DNA of 64,000 bases from assembly GCA_963763955.1 (NCBI GenBank), contig CAVXQP010000024.1:1-64000 (forward strand), read 5' to 3'. The translations under genes were made by a program, and so were the position numbers. Each line of letters starts with the position of its first letter. Position 1 is the stretch's first letter. Positions 27,107 to 37,182 of the stretch are shown here, piece by piece. Under the pieces are notes generated by a model. That model was not told the origin of the DNA. It ran no database searches and saw only the letters and a program-made list of their open reading frames with translations. The DNA is from DASUPK01 sp963763955 (GTDB lineage: Bacteria > Actinomycetota > Thermoleophilia > Solirubrobacterales > 70-9).

Positions 27107-28782
27107 ATGCGGAGACCTGCTTTCGCCGGCGCGATGGCGCGACCCTGAGGCGGTTGCGGCGGACCTCGAGGCGCTGCCCTCGCGCCCGCTGATCTCCGTC
27201 GTCATGCCCACCTACGAGACTCAGCCGCGCCACCTTCGCGAGGCGATCTGGTCGGTGGCCACCCAGGAGTACCCGAACTGGGAGCTCGTCATCGTCGACG
27301 ATGGCTCGACCAACCGGTCAACCCTCCGGGAGCTGGCGCGCTGGGACGCTCGCGATGAGCGAATCGTGGTCAGGATGCTGGACCGGAACTCGGGTATCTC
27401 CGCCGCCACGAACCAGGCGATCGAGCAATGCCGCGGCGAGCTCGTCGCCTTTCTCGACCACGACGACGCGCTCACCTCGGACGCGCTGTTGCGCATGGCG
27501 CGCGCGTTCGGCGACGCTGAGATCGACGTTGCGTACTCGGACCAGGACAAGATCACGGCGAGGGGCGAGCGGTCGGATCCCTTCCTGAAGCCCGACTGGT
27601 CCCCGGTCTACGCCCTCGGTGCGATGTACATCGGGCACCTGCTCGTCGCCCGTCGCGAGCTGATCCGCGAGGCCGGAGGTCTCGATCCGGCCTTCGACGG
27701 GATCCAGGACTTCGAGCTGCTGCTGCGGATGTCCGACCGGACCGATCGGATTCACCACCTCGACCGCGTCCTCTATCACTGGCGTGCGACTGCGGGAAGC
27801 GTCGCGCTCGATCCCTCCGAGAAGCCCGGAATCGACGAGCTGCAGGCGCGGGCGGTGAACGAGCACCTGCGGCGTCACGGGATTCGTGCGCGAGCCGTCC
27901 CCCATGGCGAGATCGCGCATCGGCTGCGCCTGGAGCCCGAGCCGCTCGAGGCGCCCCCGTCGGTCTCCGTTGTGATCCCGACCCGGGCCGGCGCGACGCG
28001 AGCCCTGGCGCCCGCCGCTCGAGCGAACCGGCTATCCGCATCTGGAGGTCATCGTCGTCGAGCCCGAATGGGTCGACGGAGGCGACCCTCCGGCCGAGCG
28101 GGTGCTCCGCGTCGGCGACCCGGGTGACACCTTCAACCCGGGCCGCGCGGCGAACCTGGGAGCCGCACGGTCGAGCGGCGAGTGGCTTCTCTTCCTCGGC
28201 GAGGACGTGGAGGTCACCGAGCGGAATTGGGTCCAGCGACTGCTCGCGCACGCTGAGCTGCCGGGCGTAGGCGCGGTGGCCCCGACGCTCACCCAGCCCG
28301 ACGGGCGGGTGGACGAGGCCGGGCTCGCGATCGGCCTGTATGACCCCGTCGTGGCGGCGATGCGGGGCTTTCCCGCGGACTCCGACGGCTACTACGGCTC
28401 GCTCAGCTGTGCGCGCGAGGTCTCGGCGCTCGGGATGGACTGCCTGCTGATCCGCCGCACCGACTTCGACCGCGTCGGCGGGTTCGAGGAGGCCTACAGC
28501 CGCCAGCACCAGGCGCACGACCTGTGCATGCGGCTCGCGAAGCTCGGACTGAGCTGCGTCTGCGCGCCGGGACCACTCACGATCACTCACTCCACCGAGG
28601 GGCAGCGGCTGGCGGACTTCGACGTCTCTGACCGCGCCCTGTTCGTGGAGCGCTTCTACGAGCGCCTCCAAGCCGGGGACCCGTATTACAACCGTGGCTT
28701 CTTCCGCGCAGCCGCCGACTATGCCTTGCCGCCGTTCGGAGGCGACCCCCAGGAAATCGCGCTGCGGGAGACGGTGGCTTGA
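27107..28782 (+). CDS. Tandem-domain family 2 glycosyltransferase (two frameshifts)
   Basis: Two GT-A-like domains. An ATG at 27107 (MRR) meets an extra base near 27116, after which the frame reads LLSPARWRDPEAVAADL and PLISVVMPTYETQPRHLREA. Domain 1 has LVIVDDGSTNRSTLRELA, NSGISAATNQAIEQC, the metal site FLDHDDALTSDAL and AYSDQDKI. Domain 2 begins SVSVVIPTRAGAT, is interrupted by a frame change near 28010, and continues YPHLEVIVVEPEWVDGG, GRAANLGAARSSGEWLLFLG, EDVEV, then GMDCLLIRRTDFDRVGGFEE. The order resembles O-antigen and galactan transferases that add two sugars. It overlaps the next gene by four bases. Confidence 0.72.
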
Positions 28783-29966
28783 GGGTCCTCTTCCTGCACT
28801 ACGGCGAGTTCCATGTGAACAGCGTGATCCAGGCTTTTCACCTGGGAGAGGAGATGACAGCCGCGGGCATCGAGGTGGCGCTCTGCGGGCAGGGGCCGCC
28901 CGAGCGGATCGAAACGGTCGGGGAGCCCAGTTTCGAGTGCATCAACTACGAAGGCCTCGAACGCCTCCTGCGCCGCTGGAGCGGTGAGCCGAAGGAGACC
29001 GTGATCTGCGCCTGGACACCGCGCGAGGTGGTTCGCAAGGCCACCGAGCGGGCGACGGAGATCCTCGAGGCGCCGTACGTGGTCCACCTCGAAGACAACG
29101 AGGAGCACCTGCTCTCGGGCGCGCTCCAACTCCCGTACGAGGAGATCGCCAGGTTGCCGCGCGCCCGGCTGGACCGGATCTGCACCGACGACTTCGTTCA
29201 CCCCTCCCACTACCCCCGGCTGCTCGAGCGGGCGTCCGCCGTGACAGGGATCACCGAGGAGCTCAACGAGTTCAACTTCGGCGATCGCCCGTATCTGATC
29301 GCGCGGCCGGGCGTCGATCACGAGCGCTTCAGGCCGGACCTCGAGGCTGCGGTTTCGCGTCGAGAGCTGGGCCTGGGCCCCGACGACTTCGTGATCGTTT
29401 ATCACGGCGTCGGGCACTTCGCGAACCAGCACGAGCTGCTCAGCCTCTATGTCGCGGTGAAGCTGCTCCAGCGCCGTGGGCGATCGGTCAAGCTGGTCCG
29501 TCTCGGAACCACCAGGCTTGCTGGCGTCGACCCGCGGAGCTTCCGCGCCCTGATGGACGACATGGTCGAGCTCGGGCACGTGCAGTCGTGGAGGGATGTC
29601 CCCGGCTACCTGGCGCTCGCCGATGGGTACGTCCAGCCGGGCGCGCCCGACGAGTTCAATCGCTACCGGCTGCCCTCCAAGCTCCCCGAGTTCCTGTCCA
29701 TGGGCCGGCCGGTGATCCTGCCCGCCTGCAACCTCGGCAACGAGCTAATCGACCGTGAGGACGCTCTGCTCTTGCGATCAGGGACCGCGCTCGAGATCGC
29801 CACCCGTATCGAGGACCTTCTCGATGCGCCCGAGCTCGCGCGTCGCCTCGGAGAACGGGCACGCGCATTCGCGCTCGAGCGCCTGACTTGGCGCCGCAAC
29901 GCCGGCGAGCTCGCGGACTTCTATCGGAGCGCGCTCGAGGCCGACCGGGAGGCCGCGCCGGCATGA
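28779..29966 (+). CDS. GT-B fold glycosyltransferase (family 4-like)
   Basis: 395 residues, TTG start overlapping the previous stop. A C-terminal Rossmann domain carries GVDHERFRPDLEAAV, DDFVIVYHGVGHFANQHELLSLYVAV, LVRLGTTRLAGVD, and the donor-binding block GYVQPGAPDEFNRYRLPSKLPEFLSMGRPVILP followed by GSGTALEIATRIEDLL-like sequence; the acidic E-x7-E pattern of GT4 is partly present. Cytoplasmic transfer of a sugar to the growing chain is inferred. Overlaps the next gene's ATG. Confidence 0.78.
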   Translation: MRVLFLHYGEFHVNSVIQAFHLGEEMTAAGIEVALCGQGPPERIETVGEPSFECINYEGLERLLRRWSGEPKETVICAWTPREVVRKATERATEILEAPYVVHLEDNEEHLLSGALQLPYEEIARLPRARLDRICTDDFVHPSHYPRLLERASAVTGITEELNEFNFGDRPYLIARPGVDHERFRPDLEAAVSRRELGLGPDDFVIVYHGVGHFANQHELLSLYVAVKLLQRRGRSVKLVRLGTTRLAGVDPRSFRALMDDMVELGHVQSWRDVPGYLALADGYVQPGAPDEFNRYRLPSKLPEFLSMGRPVILPACNLGNELIDREDALLLRSGTALEIATRIEDLLDAPELARRLGERARAFALERLTWRRNAGELADFYRSALEADREAAPA

Positions 29967-30766
29967 CGGCCGGCCGGCAGACGGAGGAGCTGGTCCCCGA
30001 CGAGCGGCTCTGGGAGCTGAAGCAGCTCTACGGGGAATTCGAGGTCCCGCCGATCTCCTACGGCACGGTGCGCGATTTCGCGGACAGCCTCGACAATCTC
30101 GGCGGCCTCGCACTGGCCAATTCGGACATGAAGGATCTGCAGCGCTGCTGGGCGGTGAAGGCCGTGCTCGGCAATGTCGAGCCCGGCGGCCGGCTGGTGG
30201 AGATCGGGGCCGGCGAGCCGCTCGCTGCGGACACGCTTGCGCGCCTCGGATACGAGGTGACGGTGATCGACCCATACGACGGCAGCGGTCAGGGGCCGCG
30301 ACAGTTCGAGGAGTTCCGCGCCTCCTACCCGCGCCTCGACTTCGTGCGCGATCGCTTCCCGCCCGAGCGCGGCCTCCCGGCTCCCGTCGACGGCGTGTAC
30401 TCGATCTCCGTCCTGGAGCACATCCCCACCGATTCGGTCGCGCAGGTGGTCAGCGCGACGCTCGAGGCCCTGCGGCCCGGCGGCTGCGCGATCCACGCCA
30501 TCGACCACGTCGTCGCGGGCTGGGGGGCGGAAGAGCACCTGGAGCGTCTCGAAGCGATCGCGAGCAGCTCGGGCCTCCCGATCGAGCGACTCAATGAAGC
30601 CATCCGCGCGCTCGAGCAGGATCCGGAGGCCTACTTCGTCTCGGCCGAGGCGCACGAGCGTTGGCGCGGCCGGCTTCCCTACCAGCACTATCCGATGCGT
30701 CGCATCGCCTCGATCGGACTGCTCAGCCGCCGAGCGCAGTCTGACGCTATGTTCCCGCACCGATGA
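29963..30766 (+). CDS. Class I SAM-dependent methyltransferase
   Basis: 267 residues from ATG 29963. Motif I is GRLVEIGAGEPLAADTLARLGYEVTVIDPYDG. Motif II is APVDGVYSISVLEHIPTDSV and motif III LRPGGCAIHAIDHVVAGW. The N-terminal YGTVRDFADSLDNLGGLALANSDMKDLQRCW is a helical cap that probably closes over the substrate. The gene sits between two glycosyltransferases with four-base overlaps on both sides, so it probably methylates the same glycan. An in-frame open stretch upstream of 29963 has no support. Confidence 0.8.
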   Translation: MTAGRQTEELVPDERLWELKQLYGEFEVPPISYGTVRDFADSLDNLGGLALANSDMKDLQRCWAVKAVLGNVEPGGRLVEIGAGEPLAADTLARLGYEVTVIDPYDGSGQGPRQFEEFRASYPRLDFVRDRFPPERGLPAPVDGVYSISVLEHIPTDSVAQVVSATLEALRPGGCAIHAIDHVVAGWGAEEHLERLEAIASSSGLPIERLNEAIRALEQDPEAYFVSAEAHERWRGRLPYQHYPMRRIASIGLLSRRAQSDAMFPHR

Positions 30767-31743
30767 TCGCCTTCGGCTGCGCAATCACCGATCACAAGCT
30801 GTACCACCGCTGCGCGGAGCCCGGCATCAACCTGGTCGCCGAGCCCGACTCGAAGATCATTCCGCTGGGGTCCTCGGGGCTTGGCACGGCCTCGATCTTC
30901 CGCAACTACAACCTCCTGCTCGAGGAGGCCCTGAAGCTCGACGACCTCGAGCTGCTCGTCCTCATCCACCAGGACGCCGAGATCGTCGACCGCGACTTCT
31001 GCGCGAAGGTGAGGGCCGGCCTCAGCGATCCTGAGGTGGGCATCCTGGGCTGCGCGGGGGCGGTCGGCGTCCGCAACATCGCCTGGTGGGACGGGACCGT
31101 GACGCTCGCCTCCTTCTCGCACCACTACACGGAGTACGGCGGCGGCGAGATCCTCGGCTCGACCTATGACCTCGATGCTGCGCCGCCGGAGGCCCACGCC
31201 GGAGAGGTGGACACGATCGACGGATTCATGATGGCGCTGCCGCCCTGGACGATCGAGAACATCCGCTTCGACGAGTCGCTCGGCCAGTTCCACGGCTACG
31301 ACTTCGACCTCTGCCAGCAGATTCGCGGCGCGGGCAAGAAGGTGATGGCCGAGCACATCATGGTCATCCACCACCACTCGCTCGACCTGATCCCCGACCA
31401 AGACGGCTGGATCGCGGCACACATGCGCGTCGCGGAGAAGTGGGACGGCAGGCTCTCGCCCTCCCAGACGGTTCCCGGGGATTGGAAGGAGCGCGCGCGC
31501 TGGGCGGAGGCGCGCCGGGACGCGGCCCTGATGAAGGCGAACGAGGCGGGGCTGGTGAAGCACGCCGCGATGGTCAACTTCGAGCGCGAACGCCTATCGA
31601 TCGAGCAGAGCGCGAGCTGGCGGCTGACGAAGCCCCTGCGCTGGTTGAAGTCCCTGTTCGGCCGCGGAGGCGGGGTGAGAAGGAACGGCGCCGAGCCGTC
31701 GGTCGACGGCGGCGCGCCGGCCTGGTCGGCCGATCAGAAGTAG
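30763..31743 (+). CDS. StrF-domain glycosyltransferase-like protein with SWRLT tail
   Basis: 326 residues. The front (MIAFGCAITDHKLYHRCAEPGI, LVLIHQDAEIVDRDFCAKVRAGLSDPEVGILGCAGAVGV, RNIAWWDG) matches the Glyco_tranf_2_5/StrF-like domain. IHQDAE lies at the expected nucleotide-sugar site, TIDGFMMALPPWTIENIRFDE and FHGYDFDLCQQIRGAGKKV are later family blocks. The C-terminus has a helical stretch and ASWRLTKPLRWLKSLFGR, a basic amphipathic end that could bind membrane. Last gene of the run 27107-31743. It converges on a methyltransferase whose stop overlaps it by ten bases. Confidence 0.72.
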   Translation: MIAFGCAITDHKLYHRCAEPGINLVAEPDSKIIPLGSSGLGTASIFRNYNLLLEEALKLDDLELLVLIHQDAEIVDRDFCAKVRAGLSDPEVGILGCAGAVGVRNIAWWDGTVTLASFSHHYTEYGGGEILGSTYDLDAAPPEAHAGEVDTIDGFMMALPPWTIENIRFDESLGQFHGYDFDLCQQIRGAGKKVMAEHIMVIHHHSLDLIPDQDGWIAAHMRVAEKWDGRLSPSQTVPGDWKERARWAEARRDAALMKANEAGLVKHAAMVNFERERLSIEQSASWRLTKPLRWLKSLFGRGGGVRRNGAEPSVDGGAPAWSADQK

Positions 31744-32715
31744 TCGTCGCTCTCGTCGAGCAGCTGGCGGAGCTCCGCGCGGGAGAAGGCCGGCTTGCCG
31801 CCCCGACGGAGGCGTGAGGCCCACTCCATAGGGCCCGAGGGCCCGCGAGTCGGCGAGCCTGGTGACGAAGTGCTGCAGTTTGCGGGAGTACTCGAAGCGG
31901 TCGTCGATCTCCTGTTCGCGCGAGTGCCGCCGCACGAGTTGGATGACGCGTGCGGTCTCCACTCGCTCGAGGATCGGGTTCCGGTCGTAGGGCTCGACGA
32001 TCTCGGCAACCTCGTCCGCCCACGGCGCGCTCTCGGACCACAGCAGGCCACAACCGAAGAAGAGCGGGATCACGGCAAAGCGGAGGTCCTCCTGCTCGTC
32101 CATGAAGTCCTCGATCGCCGTCACCACACCATTCCGCGGGCCGCCTTCCTCGAGAGCGCCCCACTCGAAGGGCAGCCCGCGCTCGACGGTCCCGGAGTCC
32201 CCCGGCACGACCTTGATGTCCTCGCCGTAGGGATGCCGGTGCTCCGCGGGGATCCGATCGGGGGCCGCGTACTGGTCGCGACGGGCGAGAGGCCAGAGGA
32301 CGTCATGGAAGAGCAGCAGCGGGAAATGCTCCGCCCGCTCCGCGATCAGCCGGAGCTCGTTGATCAGCGTGTAGTAGTTGTGATCGCCATCGAGCACGAC
32401 GGCGTCGGCGATCGGGAGGTGTCCGAGGGCCTCCAGGCTCATCTCCTCCACCACTTCCAGCTCGGGGTGCTCATCCATCAGCTCGGTCAGGTCCGAGACC
32501 GGAGCCGGCTCGATCGCGATCACCCGGGCGCCGCTTGGCTCGGCCCACTTGAGCAGCTCCTGGGTCAGCCGGCCTCGCTCGGCGCCCACCTCGATGACCG
32601 ACTCGACCCCGGCCGCGTCGAAGCAGGCGCCCCAGATCTCATAGAAGTTGCCGAGGGAGTACCCGGCCTCGTCCGGATCCGTGCGGTGGTAGTAGGAGGT
32701 GACCTTCCAAGCCAT
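31734..32715 (-). CDS. SAM-dependent methyltransferase (one frameshift near the end)
   Basis: About 327 residues. The SAM site is ESVIEVGAERGRLTQELLKWAEPSGARVIAIEPAP; IADAVVLDGDHNYYTLINELRLI with HFPLLLFHDVLWPLARRDQY is the pattern of the Methyltransf_24/cephalosporin-hydroxylase-like group, with acidic residues that may bind a metal. The frame breaks near 31835; the corrected end is WASRLRRGGKPAFSRAELRQ then LLDESDDYF and TGA at 31734-31736. Without correction the frame runs another 140 bases antisense to its neighbour. The gene diverges from the oxygenase at 32920 across a 204-base spacer with no other gene. Confidence 0.72.
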
Positions 32716-32919
32716 GGTGTCTTGGGCGGCCGTCGTCCCCGCCCGCGGCGGAGTCTACGCAGACTTTGCCGGTCGAGCCACGCGTTTCTCTCCAAGCGAT
32801 CTACAGGGTCCAGGCGCTCCAGCGGCCGGGGGGACGTGCCGGCGGGAGCGAGGGTCGTCCCGGCCGGGACGGTCGTTGGGGCCACGCGACGAGACGGGAA
32901 CTGGCTAGTCTTACGGGCC

Positions 32920-34006
32920 ATGCTCAAGTCCCTTTTTCGATCTCGCGGATCCGCGACGGCTGAACCAGAAATCGACCCCACCGAAGGCCGAAGCACTGAG
33001 GAGCTGATCGAGGAGCTCGAGTCCCTCAAGCGAAGGAACCAGGAGCGCCCTGGACGCCGACACCGAGGTGAAGCTCGTCGAGCTTCGGCATGCCGTCGGG
33101 ATCCGCCGGCTGGACGAGGCCCAGGCAGGAGCGGCCTACCCGGAGCCCGCCTTCGATCGCCTTCCGGATCGAAATGGTGACCTCGCCGGCATCGGTCCGG
33201 CCGAGCTCAGCCCCGAGGTGCTCCGGGCGGGAATCCTGCGAGACGGCTGCCTGCTCATCCGCGGCGCCGTAGACCGCGACACCGCCCTCTCTCTCGCCGA
33301 GGGGATCGACCGGGCGTTCCAAGCCCGTGAGAAGGCCCAGGCGAACTTCTCGCGGGAACGGGTCGATGATCCTTGGGGACCCCGGGAGAACGCGGATCGC
33401 ATGTACTACTCCGAGTTCACTCCGACTCCCCGATTTCGAAAGGCGCTTTCTCGCGACTGGATCCAGACCGGCGGAGGCCTCTGGATCGCCGACTCACCGC
33501 ACCTTCTCTTCGAGATGTTGGGGGCTTTCGACCGCGCCGGACTGGGAGCCGCGATACGCGGCTATCTCGGCGAGCCGCCCTTGATGACGGTGCAGAAGTG
33601 CACCCTGCGGAAGGTGGATCCGGACGCGGGACGTGGCTGGCACCAGGACGGCGCCTTCATGGGCGACGTGCGCGCGCTCAACGTCTGGCTCTCGCTCTCG
33701 CACTGCGGCGACGACGAGGCTCCCGGCATGGACGTCGTTCCGCGTCGGCTCGACGGCATCCTCGACAGCGGCCAGGAGGGCACGGACTTCAACTGGTCGA
33801 TCTCGGAGCAGGTGGCTGAGGAGGCGGCGGGAGAGACGGGAATCGTGCGGCCGGTCTTCGAGCCCGGGGACATGCTGCTCTTCGACGACTTGTTCCTGCA
33901 TACCACGGCGGCGGAGCCGTCGATGCGCAACAGCCGCATGGCGATCGAGAGCTGGTTCTTCGGCGCCTCGGCTGCGCCGGAGCAGTATTCGCCGCTTGCG
34001 GCCTAG
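32920..34006 (+). CDS. Phytanoyl-CoA dioxygenase (PhyH) family oxygenase (one frameshift)
   Basis: About 361 residues. ATG 32920 begins MLKSLFRSRGSATAEPEI with a Glu-rich helix (STEELIEELESLKRRN). One extra base near 33045 moves the frame to LDADTEVKLVELRHAVGIRR and on through the domain. The 2-oxoglutarate/Fe(II) site is visible: His and Asp of GWHQDGAF (codons at 33641 and 33647), distal His in LFLHTTAAEPS (33899-33901) and the 2-oxoglutarate Arg in NSRMAIESWFF. The family hydroxylates lipids, antibiotics and sugars. Here a hydroxylation or oxidation of the glycan or its lipid is inferred from the sulfotransferase directly downstream. Confidence 0.8.
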
Positions 34007-34730
34007 CTGCGCGGCAGAGCCCGAGCGCTTCTTCTTCGTCCATATGCAGAAGACGGGGGGAACCTCCCTGTACACGAGGACGAAGCGGCACTTCGGGGAG
34101 GCGGGCGTCTACCCGAACGACAGCGACGGCGAGACCTGGGACGTGGCCCCGAACCTGATGGTGCCAGTGCTGCTGGAGCGCTGGCCGGAGCGCCGGGATC
34201 AGATCCGCCTGGTTGGCGGACACTTCCCTCTCTGCACGCGTGAGCTGCTCGACGCGGATTTCACTACGTTCACCCTCCTGCGCGACCCGGTCGAACGGAC
34301 GCTGAGCTACCTCCGACATCATCGCGAGCTGAATCAAACCGACTGGGACCTGACGCTCGAGGAGATGTACGAGGACCCGGCGCACCTCCTGCATTTCCGG
34401 CACTTCATCGGCGACCACATGGTCAAGATGCTCTCGCTCCGGACCGAGGAGATGACCGACGGGATGATGACGCTCGTCGACCTCGACCGTGCCCGCCTCG
34501 AAGAGGCCAAGCGGGCCTTGGGCGACATGGACGAGTTCGGCTTCCAGGAGGATCTCGAGGGCTTCGCACAGCGGCTCCAGCAGCGTTGGGGCTGGCGACT
34601 CGGCGGGCCGCGCCGTGACCAACCGACCGCCCCGGTGAAGGTGTCCCGCTCTCTGCGGCGGCGAATCGCCGAGGACACGGCTCTCGACAGGGAGCTCTAC
34701 GAGTACGCGCGAGAGGTGGCGCGAGGATGA
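33996..34730 (+). CDS. Carbohydrate sulfotransferase-like protein
   Basis: 244 residues from TTG 33996, overlapping the oxygenase by 11 bases. The PAPS 5'-phosphosulfate loop is FFFVHMQKTGGTSLYTR (QKTGGTSL at 18-25). The 3'-phosphate block is FTLLRDPVERTLSYLRHH. HFRHFIGDHMVKMLSLR is consistent with the Sulfotransfer_2 group that acts on carbohydrates. It would transfer sulfate from PAPS to a sugar hydroxyl. No PAPS synthesis genes are in the window. Coupled to the next gene by four bases. Confidence 0.8.
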   Translation: MRPSCAAEPERFFFVHMQKTGGTSLYTRTKRHFGEAGVYPNDSDGETWDVAPNLMVPVLLERWPERRDQIRLVGGHFPLCTRELLDADFTTFTLLRDPVERTLSYLRHHRELNQTDWDLTLEEMYEDPAHLLHFRHFIGDHMVKMLSLRTEEMTDGMMTLVDLDRARLEEAKRALGDMDEFGFQEDLEGFAQRLQQRWGWRLGGPRRDQPTAPVKVSRSLRRRIAEDTALDRELYEYAREVARG

Positions 34731-36231
34731 CACCCCTCGGCATCTCGACCGCGGACGGTGCGCAGGTCGAGGCCGGCCTCGAGATCCCTCCCCCTGCGAG
34801 GATCGCCGTCGGGCGGGGAACCGCCTTCGTCCTTGGCGGGTACTGCTATCACCGTGCGGGCCGAACCCGCGCGCTCGCGGTCGGCATCGGAGGGGCCAGA
34901 CAGCTGGTCGGGCGCATGCGTCTGCCCCGCGATGACGTCTACGGGCGGCTCGATCCGGGTGACCCGGCGGCCGCGCATGCCTACCGCAGCGGATTCGTGT
35001 CGCTGGTCGACCTCGCACCGGTGCCGACGGCGGCGCGTCTCGAACTCGAGCTCATCCTGACACTCGCGGACGGGACCGAGGCAGCGCGTCCCCGCTGGGT
35101 CCATCGAGGTTGAGCCGGAGCTGACGCCGCCGGATGAAATCGTGGCTCCGGCATTCCCCGAGCGAGCCGGCCCTCGCGTCGCGATCTGCATGGCTACCTA
35201 CGAGCCGCCAGCCGACCTGCTGCGGATTCAGCTCGACTCCATCCGCGAGCAGACGCACGGGAACTGGGTCTGCGTGATCAGCGACGACTGCTCGTCGCAT
35301 GAGTCCTTCGCGCGCCTGCGGGAGCTCACGGATGGCGACGACCGCTTCGCGGTCTCCCGAAGCCCGGGCGCCTGGGCTTCTACCGGAACTTCGAGCGGGC
35401 GCTCTCGATGGCGCCGGCCGACGCCGACTTCGTCGCCCTCTGCGACCAGGACGATCGCTGGCATCCCGAGCAAGCTCGAGCGGCTGCTCGGAGGGAATCG
35501 GCAGGCGCCGAGCTCGTCTACAGCGATGCACGGATCGTCAGCCCCGCCGGCGACCTGGTCCGGCCCTCGTACTGGACGGAGCGGCGCAACAACTACACCA
35601 ACTTCGCGCTCGCTGCTGCTGGCGAACTCAGTCACCGGAGCCGCCTCGCTCTTCCGGCGCGATCTGCTGCGATGACGCGTTGCCGTTCCCCCCGCTGCTG
35701 GCCAAGGCGTTCCACGACCATTGGCTGGCGGTCGTTGCGTTGGCGCGCGGGGAGATCGCCTACCTGGACGAGCCCCTCTACGACTACGTGCAGCATGGGG
35801 ACGCCGTGATCGGACACTCCTGCGCCAACAAGCGTCCCCGACCGATCCGCCAGCATCTGATCGAGCGACTACGCCGGCCTACTGGGCGGCTCGCGGGCGT
35901 CTACTACTACGACTGGCATCAGCAGCTGCTCTTCTGCCGAGGTGCTGCGGCTGCGTTGCTGGGACCGCATGGCATCCGGCAAGCGGCGAGTCTTCGAACC
36001 GCCTGCTCTCGGCCGACAGCGGCGTCACCGGTCTCGCCTGGCTGCTCGGCCGCCGTGCGCGCCGCCTCTGGGGGCACGACGAGACCCTCGACCGGGAGCT
36101 GTTCTACGCCTACGCGCTGCTCCGTCGCCGGGCGGTCTCGCTGCGCACGGCTGGGCGCAGACGCCCCAATCGCGTGCTTCCGCGAGACGCCAGCATCCCG
36201 TCCGGGAGCCGAGCGCGAGACGTTCCCATGA
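34727..36231 (+). pseudogene. Family 2 glycosyltransferase with N-terminal beta-rich domain, reading frame broken
   Basis: The first ~125 residues (MTPLGISTADGAQVEAGLEI, IAVGRGTAFVLGGYCYHRAG, LILTLADGTE) have alternating hydrophobics of a beta-sandwich and no family I can name. After a one-base shift near 35105 the protein continues EVEPELTPPDEIV and GPRVAICMATYEPPADLLRI, a GT-A start with NWVCVISDDCSSHESFARL. Further blocks in other frames are FVALCDQDDRWHPE (metal site), ELVYSDARIVSPAGDLV, NSVTGAASLFRRDLL and LPFPPLLAKAFHDHWLAVVA, as in rhamnan-type transferases. Breaks occur near 35105, 35370, 35480, 35625, 35675 and 35945. No domain is missing. Confidence 0.65.
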
Positions 36232-37182
36232 GCAACGGCGGCGAACTCGACGTCGTGATCGTCTCCTATCGATCCCGCGAGATGGTTCGCGAGTGCCTCG
36301 ACTCGCTCCGAGCTCACCCGCCGTCCTGTCCGATGACGGTGGTCGTCGTCGACAACGACTCCGCGCGACGGCACCCGTGAGCTGATCGCCTCGCGAGTAT
36401 CCGGAGGTCGAACTGATCGCCTCCGCCAAGAACCTGGGGTTCTCCGCCGGCGACCAATCTGGGGGCGCGGCGGGGCTGGGCCCCCTACCTGCTCGCGCTC
36501 AACCCGGATACCGCCGTGACCGCGGGAGCGCTCGACGCCGTTATCGGCGGTGCTCGAGACGCACCCCGAGGTCGGCGGTGGTCGGCCCGCGGCTGGAGCG
36601 GCCCGACGGATCCTTCGATCACGCGAGCAAGCGCTCCTTCCCGACCCCCCTGAGCGCTCTCGGGCACTTCAGCGGCCTGGGCCGGCGCGCCGCGGCGCCT
36701 CCGGGCGGCTCGCCGCCTATCGCGCGCCCGAGGTTGAGCTCCGGCCCCGTGGACGCCGTCAACGGCGCCTTCATGCTGATGCGGCGCTCGGCCTTCGAGG
36801 CGGCCGGCGGCTTCGACGAGGGCTACTGGATGTACATGGAGGACCTCGACCTCTCCTACCGGCTGGCCGAGGAGGGCTGGCGGAGCTGGTACGAGCCCTC
36901 GGCGACGGTGATGCACGTCAAGGGCGGCACCGTCAGCGGGGGAGCGCTCGGCGCGCCTCAATTGGCACTTCCACCGCGGCATGTATCTCTTCTACCGCCA
37001 GCACTACGCGCCAGATCGCTCTGCGGGCGCTCAATGCGCTCGTGTACGCTCGGGATCGCCGCGAAGCTGGCGTCCGCGCTCGCTCAGGCGGCCGTGCGCC
37101 GGAGCCTCGCCCGCCTGCGCCAGCGGCGCCGGACCGTGCTCCAAGCGACGGTGGGCTCCCGAGCACCTCGGGGGACGGGTAG
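36228..37182 (+). pseudogene. Family 2 glycosyltransferase (rhamnosyltransferase-like), reading frame broken
   Basis: ATG 36228 overlaps the preceding stop. Frame one reads MSNGGELDVVIVSYRSREMV and TVVVVDNDSA. Later frames give ELIASAKNLGFSA, PYLLALNPDTAVTAGALDAV (metal site), VVGPRLERPDGSFDHASKRS, GPVDAVNGAFMLMRRSAFEA and GGFDEGYWMYMEDLDLSYRL, ending with a basic tail around FYRQHYAP. This is the complete order of a WbbL-like transferase, interrupted near 36365, 36395, 36455, 36545-36580, 36945 and 37010. The end at 37182 is approximate, because the correct frame near the C-terminus cannot be fixed. Confidence 0.65.
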
